From: Bacteroides xylanisolvens XB1A | GTDB taxonomy: Bacteria > Bacteroidota > Bacteroidia > Bacteroidales > Bacteroidaceae | Length of the DNA: 64,000 nt | Direction of reading: 5' to 3' | Assembly: GCF_000210075.1 (NCBI RefSeq) | Contig: NC_021017.1 | Span: 2,565,436-2,629,435, forward strand | Shown: piece by piece, positions 43,470 through 52,690 of the stretch | Layout: every line of letters begins with the position of its first letter | Position numbering within the stretch: position 1 is the first letter of the stretch | Notes under the pieces: model-generated | Seen by the model: the letters and a program-made list of their open reading frames with translations, nothing else | Database searches by the model: none | What the model was told of the DNA's origin: nothing | Translations under genes and position numbers: made by a program

Positions 43470-43949
43470 ATGAAAACTGTCATTATTGAAGATAAACAAC
43501 GAATCGAGTCCATTATTCTCCATTGCGATGCCTGTTTTGTAGGCATTACTGATTTGGAAGGTAATCCCTACGTAGTTCCGATGAACTTCGGTTATGAGAA
43601 TGGCATCATATATCTTCATTCGGGTCCTGAAGGCAGCAAGTTGGAGATGCTAGAACATAATAATAATGTATGCATCACTTTCAGCGTTGGACATAAACTT
43701 GTCTACCAACACGAAAAGGTAGCCTGCAGTTACAGTATGCGTTCGGAAAGCGCGATGTGTCGGGGGCAAGTAGAATTCATCGAAGAGATAGACGAGAAAC
43801 GCCGTGCATTGGATATTATCATGCGTCATTACACAGATAGTGAGTTCAACTATTCCGATCCTGCGGTACGTAATGTCAAAGTATGGCAAGTACGTATCAA
43901 TCAGATGACAGGAAAAGTTTTCGGTCTGCGAGCCAACGAAAAGCCATGA
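43470..43949 (+). CDS. Pyridoxamine 5'-phosphate oxidase-like FMN-binding protein
   Basis: Protein of 159 residues from the ATG at 43470; an ATG 13 codons earlier would lie inside the inverted repeat. The split-barrel flavin-binding fold is visible as CDACFVGITDLEGNPYVVPMNFGYENGIIYLHSGPEGSKLEML, then a strand NNVCITFSVGHK and a conserved end QMTGKVFG. This is the NimA/general-stress type, also called pyridoxamine 5'-phosphate oxidase-related, and is not a true PdxH. Related proteins can bind FMN or haem and some reduce nitro compounds. It lies 84 bp after rnr and may be co-transcribed. Confidence 0.85.
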   Translation: MKTVIIEDKQRIESIILHCDACFVGITDLEGNPYVVPMNFGYENGIIYLHSGPEGSKLEMLEHNNNVCITFSVGHKLVYQHEKVACSYSMRSESAMCRGQVEFIEEIDEKRRALDIIMRHYTDSEFNYSDPAVRNVKVWQVRINQMTGKVFGLRANEKP

Positions 43950-44041
43950 AGCGGTTTTCCGGCTTTCGACAATAATTGAGTAGAGTATTCAACAAGCATT
44001 GTAGAGTATTTCCAAATTAATTTCTCTAAACAAAAGTTTAG

Positions 44042-44120
44042 ATCACTTTTACCCTCACACCCCCACCATTGCCTGTATCTCTTTATCCATCGACATTACA
44101 GGTGTGAGAGTAAAGGTGAT
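44042..44120. repeat. Inverted repeat with 20-bp arms upstream of the GH3 gene
   Basis: ATCACTTTTACCCTCACACC (44042-44061) pairs with GGTGTGAGAGTAAAGGTGAT (44101-44120) with only two mismatches around a 39-base loop. It lies between the flavoprotein gene and the GH3 start and is flanked by neither gene end. It could be an mRNA structure, a protein-binding site or a small dispersed repeat. Confidence 0.6.
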
Positions 44121-44212
44121 TATAAAGACTATTCTATCCTCTCATATCAAATTCTTTTTGTATACTTGCAACATAAATAAAATAGATAAGTACTCTTGCA
44201 AAAAAATAAATT

Positions 44213-46615
44213 ATGAAGAAATTACTATGTCTCGCACTGTTAGTATCTGCCGGAAGTATCTACTCCGAAAGTATCTCGGCAAACAACAAACCTACTGATA
44301 ACAAATCCGGCAACAACTCAAAGGACATATACAAAAAAACCTGGATCGACTTCAATAAAAACGGTATAAAGGATGTATACGAAGATCCCTCCGCTCCTAT
44401 CGAAGCCCGCATCGCGGATTTGCTTTCGCAAATGACACTGGAAGAGAAAACCTGTCAGATGGCTACTCTCTACGGTTCGGGACGGGTATTGAAAGATGCA
44501 TGGCCTACTGCCGGATGGTCAGCGGAAATTTGGAAGGACGGTATCGGAAATATTGATGAGCAGGCGAACGGACTGGGTAAATTCGGTTCTGAAATCTCCT
44601 ATCCGTATGCCAACAGCGTAAAGAACCGACACACCATTCAACGCTGGTTTGTGGAACAGACACGACTGGGCATTCCGGTGGACTTCACCAATGAAGGAAT
44701 ACGCGGATTATGTCACGACCGGGCTACCATGTTTCCCGCTCAATGCGGGCAAGGTGCCACGTGGAACAAGAAACTGATCCGGGAAATTGCGAAAGTCACT
44801 GCAAATGAGGCAAAAGCATTGGGATATACCAATATTTATTCTCCTATTCTGGATATTGCACAAGATCCTCGCTGGGGACGTGTGGTAGAAAGTTACGGAG
44901 AAGATCCGTATCTGGCGGGCGAATTGGGAAAACAGATGATCCTCGGTCTGCAAAGCGAAGGTATTGTTGCTACTCCCAAGCATTTCGCCGTGTATAGCAT
45001 CCCGGTCGGTGGACGCGACGGAGGTACGCGTACGGATCCGCACGTGGCCCCGCGTGAGATGAAGACTCTTTATCTGGAACCTTTCCGCAAAGGTATTCAG
45101 GAAGCGGGTGCTCTAGGAGTGATGAGTTCGTATAATGATTATGACGGGGAGCCAGTTTCCGGAAGCTATCATTTCCTCACGGAGATTCTGCGTCAGCAAT
45201 GGGGATTCAAAGGATATGTAGTATCGGATAGTGAGGCGGTAGAGTTTCTGCACACCAAACATCGTATCACCCCGACTGAAGAAGAGATGGCGGCACAAGT
45301 GGTCAATGCAGGATTGAATATCCGTACCAACTTTACTCCCCCGCAAGATTTCATTCTTCCGTTGCGTCGTGCTATCGACGAAGGTAAAGTCTCTTTGCAT
45401 ACGCTCGATCAACGCGTCAGTGAGATTCTGCGTGTCAAGTTTATGATGGGGCTTTTTGATAATCCATATCCCGGTGATGACCGCCGTCCGGAGACAGTCG
45501 TACACAATGACGCTCATAAAGCAGTATCTATGAAAGCCGCTTTGGAGTCTGTCGTTCTTTTGAAGAATAAGAATCAGATGCTTCCGTTATCCAAGAACTT
45601 CAAAAAAATAGCTGTGATTGGTCCGAATGCGGAAGAAGTGAAGGAGCTGACTTGCAGATATGGTCCTGCCAATGCGTCTATTAAGACTGTATATCAGGGA
45701 ATCAAAGAATATCTGCCTAACTCGGAAGTTCGCTATGCAAAAGGCTGTGACATTATTGATAAATATTTCCCGGAGAGCGAACTGTACAATGTTCCATTAG
45801 ATACACAAGAGCAGGCGATGATTCATGAAGCGGTAGAATTAGCAAAAGCTTCGGATATCGCTATTCTTGTACTGGGTGGAAATGAGAAAACGGTTCGGGA
45901 AGAGTTTTCACGTACCAATCTTGACCTCTGCGGACGGCAACAACAATTATTGGAAGCGGTTTATGCAACAGGTAAACCTGTCGTTCTAGTGATGGTGGAC
46001 GGAAGGGCAGCAACCATCAACTGGGCAAACAAATACGTTCCTGCCATTATCCATGCCTGGTTCCCCGGAGAATTTATGGGAGATGCCATCGCTAAAGTTC
46101 TTTTCGGAGACTATAATCCGGGAGGGCGTCTGGCTGTCACTTTCCCGAAATCTGTGGGACAGATTCCTTTTGCATTCCCATTCAAGCCGGGTTCTGACTC
46201 TAAAGGGAAAGTCCGTGTAGACGGTGTACTTTATCCTTTCGGATATGGTTTAAGCTATACGACCTTCGGATATTCAGACTTGAAAATATCTAAACCGGTG
46301 ATCGGTCCGCAGGAAAATATCACTCTTTCATGTACTGTGAAGAATACAGGAAAGAAAGCAGGAGATGAAGTAGTCCAGCTTTATATCCGGGATGATTTCA
46401 GCAGCGTTACCACCTACGATAAAGTATTGCGTGGTTTCGAACGTATTCATTTGCAACCGGGTGAAGAACAAACCGTCAGCTTTACCCTTACTCCTCAAGA
46501 CTTGGGATTATGGGACAAGAATAATCAGTTTACGGTAGAGCCGGGAAGTTTCTCGGTGATGGTGGGAGCTTCTTCACAGGATATACGGTTGAAGGGGAGT
46601 TTTGAGGTCCAATAA
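44213..46615 (+). CDS. Glycoside hydrolase family 3 beta-glucosidase-type enzyme
   Basis: Exported enzyme of 800 residues. Signal peptide, then WIDFNKNGIKDVYEDPSAPIEARIADLLSQMT, the typical GH3 opening. TIM-barrel: LGIPVDFTNEGIRG, SPILDIAQDPRWGR, TPKHFAVY. The nucleophile is Asp339 in GYVVSDSEAV. The alpha/beta sandwich with NEKTVREEFSRTNLDLCG probably carries the acid/base Glu, and a C-terminal Fn3-like domain ends it. These enzymes remove beta-linked glucose or xylose units from oligosaccharides. The gene stands alone on the plus strand facing a second GH3 gene. Whether it serves the same glycan is unknown. A weak promoter (TATACTTG) lies at 44161. Confidence 0.9.
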   Translation: MKKLLCLALLVSAGSIYSESISANNKPTDNKSGNNSKDIYKKTWIDFNKNGIKDVYEDPSAPIEARIADLLSQMTLEEKTCQMATLYGSGRVLKDAWPTAGWSAEIWKDGIGNIDEQANGLGKFGSEISYPYANSVKNRHTIQRWFVEQTRLGIPVDFTNEGIRGLCHDRATMFPAQCGQGATWNKKLIREIAKVTANEAKALGYTNIYSPILDIAQDPRWGRVVESYGEDPYLAGELGKQMILGLQSEGIVATPKHFAVYSIPVGGRDGGTRTDPHVAPREMKTLYLEPFRKGIQEAGALGVMSSYNDYDGEPVSGSYHFLTEILRQQWGFKGYVVSDSEAVEFLHTKHRITPTEEEMAAQVVNAGLNIRTNFTPPQDFILPLRRAIDEGKVSLHTLDQRVSEILRVKFMMGLFDNPYPGDDRRPETVVHNDAHKAVSMKAALESVVLLKNKNQMLPLSKNFKKIAVIGPNAEEVKELTCRYGPANASIKTVYQGIKEYLPNSEVRYAKGCDIIDKYFPESELYNVPLDTQEQAMIHEAVELAKASDIAILVLGGNEKTVREEFSRTNLDLCGRQQQLLEAVYATGKPVVLVMVDGRAATINWANKYVPAIIHAWFPGEFMGDAIAKVLFGDYNPGGRLAVTFPKSVGQIPFAFPFKPGSDSKGKVRVDGVLYPFGYGLSYTTFGYSDLKISKPVIGPQENITLSCTVKNTGKKAGDEVVQLYIRDDFSSVTTYDKVLRGFERIHLQPGEEQTVSFTLTPQDLGLWDKNNQFTVEPGSFSVMVGASSQDIRLKGSFEVQ

Positions 46616-46731
46616 ACTTGAATAGACTAAAAAGTAACCACTAATAATTCTGTACCGGATGACTTAAAAAGAATAGAGTATTTGAAAAGCCTTGAATTTA
46701 TAAAGCAACTTCTGATTTAAAATACTTATTA

Positions 46732-46789
46732 AAATATGGTCAAACAATAAATTGAGACTTCATTCTCTTTCTATCGTTTGACCATATTT
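46732..46789. terminator. Bidirectional hairpin between convergent GH3 genes
   Basis: AAATATGGTCAAAC (46732-46745) pairs perfectly over 14 bp with GTTTGACCATATTT (46776-46789), with a 30-base loop. It sits between two convergent genes and would end transcription in either direction. Confidence 0.6.
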
Positions 46790-46842
46790 GATGAATATAC
46801 CTAGACTAACCTTAGTGAAAACGTCATTTTAGCATATATGTA

Positions 46843-49128
46843 TTATTGCAAACTGAATTTCTTTGTTTGTACATCGCGGCTATTTCCACCAACCATCACT
46901 TCAAATTCTCCCGGTTCACATACCCAATTCAGCGCACTGTTATAGAATTTCAATTGTTTTGCTGTGATATCGAAAGAGACAGTGCGGCTTTCCCCTTTCT
47001 TCAAATGGATACGTTCGAAGCCTTTCAATTCTTTCACCGGACGTGCTACACTCCCTACCATATCACGAATATACATTTGTACGATTTCGTCAGCATCATA
47101 GTTGCCCGTGTTGGTGACAGTGACAGAGGCGGTTATCTTCCCCCTTTCATTCATTGAGTTATTGCTAAGTTGAAGATCACCGTAACGGAATGTGGTGTAT
47201 GACAATCCATATCCAAATGGATAAAGAGGATCATTGTCTATATCAAGATAGTTGCTACGGAATTTACTGAACCACTTTCCTGCCTCTAAAGGACGACCTG
47301 TATTCAAATGGTTGTAATACAAAGGAATTTGTCCTACGTTCTTCGGGAAGGTCGTAGTCAGTTTTCCACTCGGAGAAACATCTCCGAATACTACATCACA
47401 AATCGCGTCGGCTGCTTCACTGCCTCCGAACCATACATTCAGTATAGCCGGGAAATTTTCCTGTTCCCAAGTCATCACAGTGCTGCGACCGGCAAAATAG
47501 ACCAGTACAACCGGTTTGCCTGTCTTTTTCAATGCTGTCAGAAGATCACGCTGCGCATCCGGCATTTCAAGATTAGTACGGCTGCTGGATTCACCACTCA
47601 TTTCAGACGATTCACCAACTGCCGCCACAATCACATCTGCTTGGGAAGCTACATTCAAAGCCTCATCAAGCAACTCCTGCGCACTACGCGGATCACGCAT
47701 TTCACGACCGAACATAGTAGCTTCCGCCTCTCTTTGAGCATCATACATCAGATTTGAACCTTTGGCATAAAGCACTTCCGCTTTACCTGCCAATGATTGC
47801 TTCATGCTTTCATACAGGGAATTGTATTTGTCAGAAGCAGCTGCCACACTCCATGTACCCGGCATATTGGCCTTTGTATTGGCAAGCGGGCCAACAAGAG
47901 CTATTTTGCCTTTACGCTGTAATGGAAGCAGGTTGTTTTCATTCTTCAAAAGCACAAATGTTTCAGTAGCTATTTTACGGGCTACGGTACGGTTTTCTGC
48001 CGTAAAGATATCTTTCTTCACACGGCTTGCATCACAATATTTATAAGGATCATCAAACAATCCGAGCTTGTATTTCGCTTCAAGAATACGACGGCAGGCT
48101 TTATCTATTTCAGCCATTGTCACTTTCCCTTCTTTGAGAGATTTCTCCAAAGTAGTAAGGAAACCGTCTGCAACCATATCCATATCGGTTCCGGCACTAA
48201 GTGACATGGCAGATACCTGTTGAAGATCTCCCATTCCGTGAGCAATCATCTCGGAAATAGCTGTGTAGTCTGTCACAACAAAACCATCAAATCCCCAACG
48301 GTCACGCAAGACATCGGTCATCAGCCATTTGTTGCCGGTAGCAGGAATACCGTCAACCACATTGAAAGAAGTCATCACACTACCCACACCAGCATCAATA
48401 GCTGCTTTATAAGGAGGGAAATAATTGTTGAACATACTTAGGTGACTCATGTCTACTGTGTTATAATCACGGCCGGCTTCGGGTGCACCATACAAGGCAA
48501 AGTGTTTCACACAAGCCATAATGGTGTTCTTATCTGTCAGATCATCACCCTGATAACCTTTTACCATGGCTGCCGAAATCTCCGAACCTAAATAAGGATC
48601 TTCGCCTCCGCCTTCAGCCATACGTCCCCAGCGGGGATCACGACAGATATCGACCATAGGACTGAAAGTCCAGCAAATACCATCGGCACTGGATTCTTTT
48701 GCGGCTATACAGGCAGATTCTTTGATAGCCTCCATATCCCAACTACAGGAAAGTGCCAAAGGAATAGGAAAAACAGTCTCATATCCGTGAATGACATCCA
48801 TACCAAACAACAAAGGAATTTTCAAACGGCTCTGCTCTACGGCAATCTTTTGGACTTCCCGAATATTCTCCACTCCTTTTACATTGAAAAGACCACCGAC
48901 CTGACCTTTCCTTATCTTCCCGGCCACATCACTGCTCTTAGCTTGCCCGGTGACAATCTCACCCGACACAGGAAGGTTGAGCTGACCGATCTTTTCCTGC
49001 AAAGTCATCTTCCCCATCAGGTTGTCAATAAACTGATCCATTTTATCTTTATCGGCTTGCGGGGCAGCCATAGCAGTGAAAGCAGACGCTGTAATCACTG
49101 CTGTTAGCAAAAATCTACCTATTCTCAT
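46843..49128 (-). CDS. GH3 beta-glucosidase of the beta-1,2-glucan locus
   Basis: Exported enzyme of 761 residues, BglX-type. Signal peptide (FTAMAA), barrel motifs IPLLFGMDVIHGYETVFPIP, FSPMVDICRDPRWGRMAEG, ACVKHFALYGAPEAGRDYN and the nucleophile Asp287 in FVVTDYTAI. The second domain holds GESSSRTNLEMP, likely with the acid/base Glu, then VNTGNYDADEIVQMYI and a Fn3-like end. The B. thetaiotaomicron GH3 that sits next to a GH144 enzyme prefers sophorose-type beta-1,2 links, which makes this the likely activity here. It is the last gene of the SusCD operon. Confidence 0.9.
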   Translation of the reverse strand: MRIGRFLLTAVITASAFTAMAAPQADKDKMDQFIDNLMGKMTLQEKIGQLNLPVSGEIVTGQAKSSDVAGKIRKGQVGGLFNVKGVENIREVQKIAVEQSRLKIPLLFGMDVIHGYETVFPIPLALSCSWDMEAIKESACIAAKESSADGICWTFSPMVDICRDPRWGRMAEGGGEDPYLGSEISAAMVKGYQGDDLTDKNTIMACVKHFALYGAPEAGRDYNTVDMSHLSMFNNYFPPYKAAIDAGVGSVMTSFNVVDGIPATGNKWLMTDVLRDRWGFDGFVVTDYTAISEMIAHGMGDLQQVSAMSLSAGTDMDMVADGFLTTLEKSLKEGKVTMAEIDKACRRILEAKYKLGLFDDPYKYCDASRVKKDIFTAENRTVARKIATETFVLLKNENNLLPLQRKGKIALVGPLANTKANMPGTWSVAAASDKYNSLYESMKQSLAGKAEVLYAKGSNLMYDAQREAEATMFGREMRDPRSAQELLDEALNVASQADVIVAAVGESSEMSGESSSRTNLEMPDAQRDLLTALKKTGKPVVLVYFAGRSTVMTWEQENFPAILNVWFGGSEAADAICDVVFGDVSPSGKLTTTFPKNVGQIPLYYNHLNTGRPLEAGKWFSKFRSNYLDIDNDPLYPFGYGLSYTTFRYGDLQLSNNSMNERGKITASVTVTNTGNYDADEIVQMYIRDMVGSVARPVKELKGFERIHLKKGESRTVSFDITAKQLKFYNSALNWVCEPGEFEVMVGGNSRDVQTKKFSLQ

Positions 49129-49165
49129 ATTCTGTTTTGTATTTATATTATTCTTTCTTCTGTTT

Positions 49166-50533
49166 TTATTCGGCTGTTGTAGAAGTGAAACCTAGCTTTT
49201 TCAGTCCGTCCTGAATTTCCGGACAACTCATGAATAACCGCCAAAGTAGTCCTGTACGGTGGTTCTCTATCATTGGCGCAATCGTACACTGGTCGATGGC
49301 GAGATAATGCGGAACAGTCCACTTTTCGTTCGGAGAGAATGCATCGTAGAATCCATATTTCCCCCAAATCCATGATCCTTGTTTATAGAAACCTTTCAAG
49401 GCGGCCATTGACTCTTCCGGTGTGTAAGGGAAAGAGGATAAAGCGGCAGTAGGAGTTATCACACCGAGATCATTGTCGGGCATGTGGGCTGAATAGCCAT
49501 TTATGGAGTAACTCGCTGTAAGTCCCCAGCAATCAGGTCCATATCCTTTGTAGCCTTTCGGATTAGTGACACAATATTGATAATCACTCATCGCATGATT
49601 GCGTACCACATTCCAGTAGTTGGCATATTGATCGGTCAAGTTACGCGGGTCGAGGCCGATGTAAGAGTAGTGTGCCCAGAATAAGGGACCGCCTTTCTCT
49701 TCTGCGCCATTATGCTTCAGTTCGAGCGGGTAACCGTAAGGTTTGGAAGCGCTTTTGATGCCACCGCTACGCGCCCACCCTTCATGGTAACAGGCTGCCG
49801 GAACGGAATGTGTAGGGGATGAGGCTGCAAGGATATAGGTAATCAGACATTCATTATAGCCTTCGAGCGGGAAGTTCATTTCCCAGCCATAGTTAGGAGA
49901 CCAATGCCAGTATAATACATTCTGGTCGCCGTTGCGATACCAGTCGAATTCCATCCCGTGCCACAGTTCGTCTATTTTAGCTGCCAGTGCTTTTTCTTTC
50001 TCGTTGCCATCCTTTACGTATTGCCGTACACACAGCAGACTTTGCATAAGGAAGCTACTTTCTACCAAGTCGCCACCGTCATCTTTTGTTCCGAACGGTT
50101 TCACTTTGCCCGTAGGACCATGGAGCCAATGCGGCCACACTCCATGAAAACGATCGGCTTTTGCCAGATAGTCTACAATCTTTGTCAACCGGGCTACACC
50201 TTCTTCCCGGTTGATAAAGTTTCGTTCGATAGCCACCAACAAGCCGGCAACTCCAAATCCGCTACCTCCAATCGTAATTACATCCTGGTCCTGTTGTGGA
50301 TAAACGTTATCAAGATGTATACGTTCGCAGGCCAGTCCGGAAGTCTTTTCCGCACCTTCCCACATATAGTTGAAATGCGTCTTTTGAATATAGTCGAGTA
50401 GTTCATCGTCGTTCGCAAATGCCTCGGGGCGATCAGGCTCCGCATCGGTCACTGTCTTGTTCTTTTGTGTACATGCGCATACCACTACGAGTAGAGTAAT
50501 AAATATGCCGGTTCTTGTCCATTCCATCATCAT
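49166..50533 (-). CDS. GH144-type beta-1,2-glucanase lipoprotein
   Basis: Lipoprotein of 455 residues (lipobox VCAC, Cys21). Glucoamylase-like all-alpha barrel with the pattern of GH144: ELLDYIQKTHFNYMWEGAE, GFGVAGLLVAIERNFI, FHGVWPHWLHGPTGK, GGDLVESSFLMQSLLC, WHWSPNYGWEMNFPLEGYNE, FWAHYSYIGLDPRNLTDQYA and CWGLTASYSINGYSAHMPDN. GH144 enzymes cut beta-1,2-glucan to sophorooligosaccharides, exo or endo. The short linker after the lipidated Cys places it on the outer-membrane surface or in the periplasm. The substrate call is by family and by its GH3 neighbour. Confidence 0.85.
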   Translation of the reverse strand: MMMEWTRTGIFITLLVVVCACTQKNKTVTDAEPDRPEAFANDDELLDYIQKTHFNYMWEGAEKTSGLACERIHLDNVYPQQDQDVITIGGSGFGVAGLLVAIERNFINREEGVARLTKIVDYLAKADRFHGVWPHWLHGPTGKVKPFGTKDDGGDLVESSFLMQSLLCVRQYVKDGNEKEKALAAKIDELWHGMEFDWYRNGDQNVLYWHWSPNYGWEMNFPLEGYNECLITYILAASSPTHSVPAACYHEGWARSGGIKSASKPYGYPLELKHNGAEEKGGPLFWAHYSYIGLDPRNLTDQYANYWNVVRNHAMSDYQYCVTNPKGYKGYGPDCWGLTASYSINGYSAHMPDNDLGVITPTAALSSFPYTPEESMAALKGFYKQGSWIWGKYGFYDAFSPNEKWTVPHYLAIDQCTIAPMIENHRTGLLWRLFMSCPEIQDGLKKLGFTSTTAE

Positions 50534-50558
50534 ATAAAGTATTTCTTCTGATTAATAA

Positions 50559-52667
50559 TTATTGTTTCACGACTTTCGACAACGCCGACCGTCCCGATTC
50601 ATTCAAAGCTTCAATGGCAAAGTAGTAAGTCGTACCAAGGTCAAGTCCCCGGAAGTCATAATGATCCGCACCGTTCACGGTGATGCAGTTATATAGCTTT
50701 TCGGGAGCAATGCCATAATAAATATTATAGCCGTAGGCATCGGATGAAGGATTCCACGAAATCATCGCATTGCGCTTATCCTGTTTGTCACGTGCTACCT
50801 TGAAGTTTCGTACAGGCAGAGGTTTCTCTCCATCGGCAAAACCAAACACCCGGAATTCCGAAAGGCAAAAGTTGCCGGATGGAACATGAATGTTTTCCAG
50901 TTTCAGATAACGGGCATCCAGCGTCTCACCCAATTCGATGTAGTCATGAGGTACATCTTTATCGTTATCACTTTTATCTACCGCCAGTGTCCAGTCTGTC
51001 CCGTTATCACTGGAGTAGATACGATATTGATAGTATAAATCGTTTGCACGATTATGCTGCACACTTTTATGGTCATAGTAGTTGAGTTGGATCGCCTTGA
51101 TGTGTTTCATGGCGCCAAGATCAATTTCTATCCACTCACCCGGTTCCCCGGTTTTAGCAGCCCAATACGTACGCATATTTTCATCGGTAAGATTGGAAGA
51201 GGAATAGATGCTGTCGGTACTGGATACTTTTACCGGTTTCTCATAAGAAAGGAGCATCCAGCCGGTAAACCGGTCAGACGGATTTTTAATATCGTAGTCG
51301 GCATTCCAGCAAGGATAATCGCCGAATGCTGTGGTAGAGTACATCACTCCATCCGGATCGAATGCCGTAGGATATAATCCGATACGCCTTTCAAACTTAT
51401 ATTTGAGAGATAACATACAGGTACCCACATGCCAGTAATTCCCTTTCAAATCTTGAAAAGTGCCACTGTGTCCTACTCCCTGTACAAATCCGCCGGGCTT
51501 ATAGCTCATCGGATTATGCTGCTGGTAAGTGAACGGTCCTAATGGCGAATCACTGACATATACTCCGTCGGCATATACCTTAAACTCCGTTCCCGGAGCA
51601 CCGTACTGAAAATAATATTTTCCGTTATGCTTCGTCATATAAGCTCCTTCGGTAAACGGACGCAACGTCACTTCATCATCATTGTTCATGCCAAACCGTT
51701 CCCAGCCATGTTCTTCCGGACGAAGCATCATGATATCATAAATCTTACTGACCGGACGAAAATCATCACGACTGACCTGTACGCCTTTAAGAGGGTACTC
51801 ATTACTCGAACCGTAATAAAGATAGAGTTTACCGTCATCATCCAAAAACAAGCAAGGGTCCCATGAAGGTAACGTATTACGTTCGATAGCACGCTTGAAA
51901 CGCCCGGATTTGGGAGATGTGCTATACCATACGGGCAATCCTTCATAAGTAGAACCGGTATAGAACAACGTATCTCCGCTTACAAATGCTGCCGGAGCGC
52001 ACATATCGTCATCCGTAGGACGACGCTGGAAAGAGGCCGGAGCAAATTCCCAGTCACTTAGATTCTTCGAATAATGGAAGCCTCCTTGGTTCGTGGAAAA
52101 CAGGAAATACTCATCTTTATAAGTTAATCCCATCGGATCGGCAGAAGATCTGAACGATCCGTTAGACTGAACATTGTTGTTATAAGGTTCATAGTTATAA
52201 CTAATATTCATAGGATTACAATAGGTACGAGTGACAGGATGCGCAGGGTCATACCACCTTGTAGCTTGAGCAGGCTGACGCTGCACAGACTTATGCTTCC
52301 CTGATTGCATAACGATTTTCACTTGCCGGTCGTCAACAGCACGTTTTACATTGGCAAAAGATTTTCCCGGATAATAGGCATAAAGATGCACATCGTTATC
52401 AGTAGCCTTCAACGTATAACGGCCTTCTATGTTCGTGTTACAATGAACCGGACTCGAGAAAAACATAACGGTAGCCCCTTCAAGCGGATTACCCTGTTCA
52501 TCTACAACCGTTCCGGTTATTTCGTATTGATTTACTACCGGGATATAGTAGTCACTTACCTGTCCTTTTACTACTTTTATAGAATCTTCCGGTGGTAGTG
52601 CGTTCCCTGCCAAGGCAGAGAACGCTATCCCAGAACTTAGTAATATCTTTTTTACTATTCCTGTCAT
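50559..52667 (-). CDS. Multidomain glycosidase: GH43-like propeller with F5/8-type C and Fn3 domains
   Basis: Exported protein of 702 residues. A carboxypeptidase-regulatory-like repeat comes first (about 49-120, ITGTVVDEQGNPLEGATVMF). A five-bladed propeller of GH43 type follows: Asp177 in SSADPMGLTY (base), Asp270 in SWDPCLFLDDDGKLYLYYG (pKa modulator) and Glu340 in TEGAYMTKHNGKYYFQYG (acid). An F5/8-type C (CBM32-like) domain lies at about 475-605 (WAAKTGEPGEWIEIDLG, SDNGTDWTLAV), and a final Fn3 domain at about 610-700 (ISWNPSSDAYGYNIYYG). GH43 usually acts on arabinan or xylan, so its place in a beta-1,2-glucan locus is notable. Confidence 0.8.
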   Translation of the reverse strand: MTGIVKKILLSSGIAFSALAGNALPPEDSIKVVKGQVSDYYIPVVNQYEITGTVVDEQGNPLEGATVMFFSSPVHCNTNIEGRYTLKATDNDVHLYAYYPGKSFANVKRAVDDRQVKIVMQSGKHKSVQRQPAQATRWYDPAHPVTRTYCNPMNISYNYEPYNNNVQSNGSFRSSADPMGLTYKDEYFLFSTNQGGFHYSKNLSDWEFAPASFQRRPTDDDMCAPAAFVSGDTLFYTGSTYEGLPVWYSTSPKSGRFKRAIERNTLPSWDPCLFLDDDGKLYLYYGSSNEYPLKGVQVSRDDFRPVSKIYDIMMLRPEEHGWERFGMNNDDEVTLRPFTEGAYMTKHNGKYYFQYGAPGTEFKVYADGVYVSDSPLGPFTYQQHNPMSYKPGGFVQGVGHSGTFQDLKGNYWHVGTCMLSLKYKFERRIGLYPTAFDPDGVMYSTTAFGDYPCWNADYDIKNPSDRFTGWMLLSYEKPVKVSSTDSIYSSSNLTDENMRTYWAAKTGEPGEWIEIDLGAMKHIKAIQLNYYDHKSVQHNRANDLYYQYRIYSSDNGTDWTLAVDKSDNDKDVPHDYIELGETLDARYLKLENIHVPSGNFCLSEFRVFGFADGEKPLPVRNFKVARDKQDKRNAMISWNPSSDAYGYNIYYGIAPEKLYNCITVNGADHYDFRGLDLGTTYYFAIEALNESGRSALSKVVKQ

Positions 52668-52690
52668 TTCCTAATTTTATTTAGACATAA

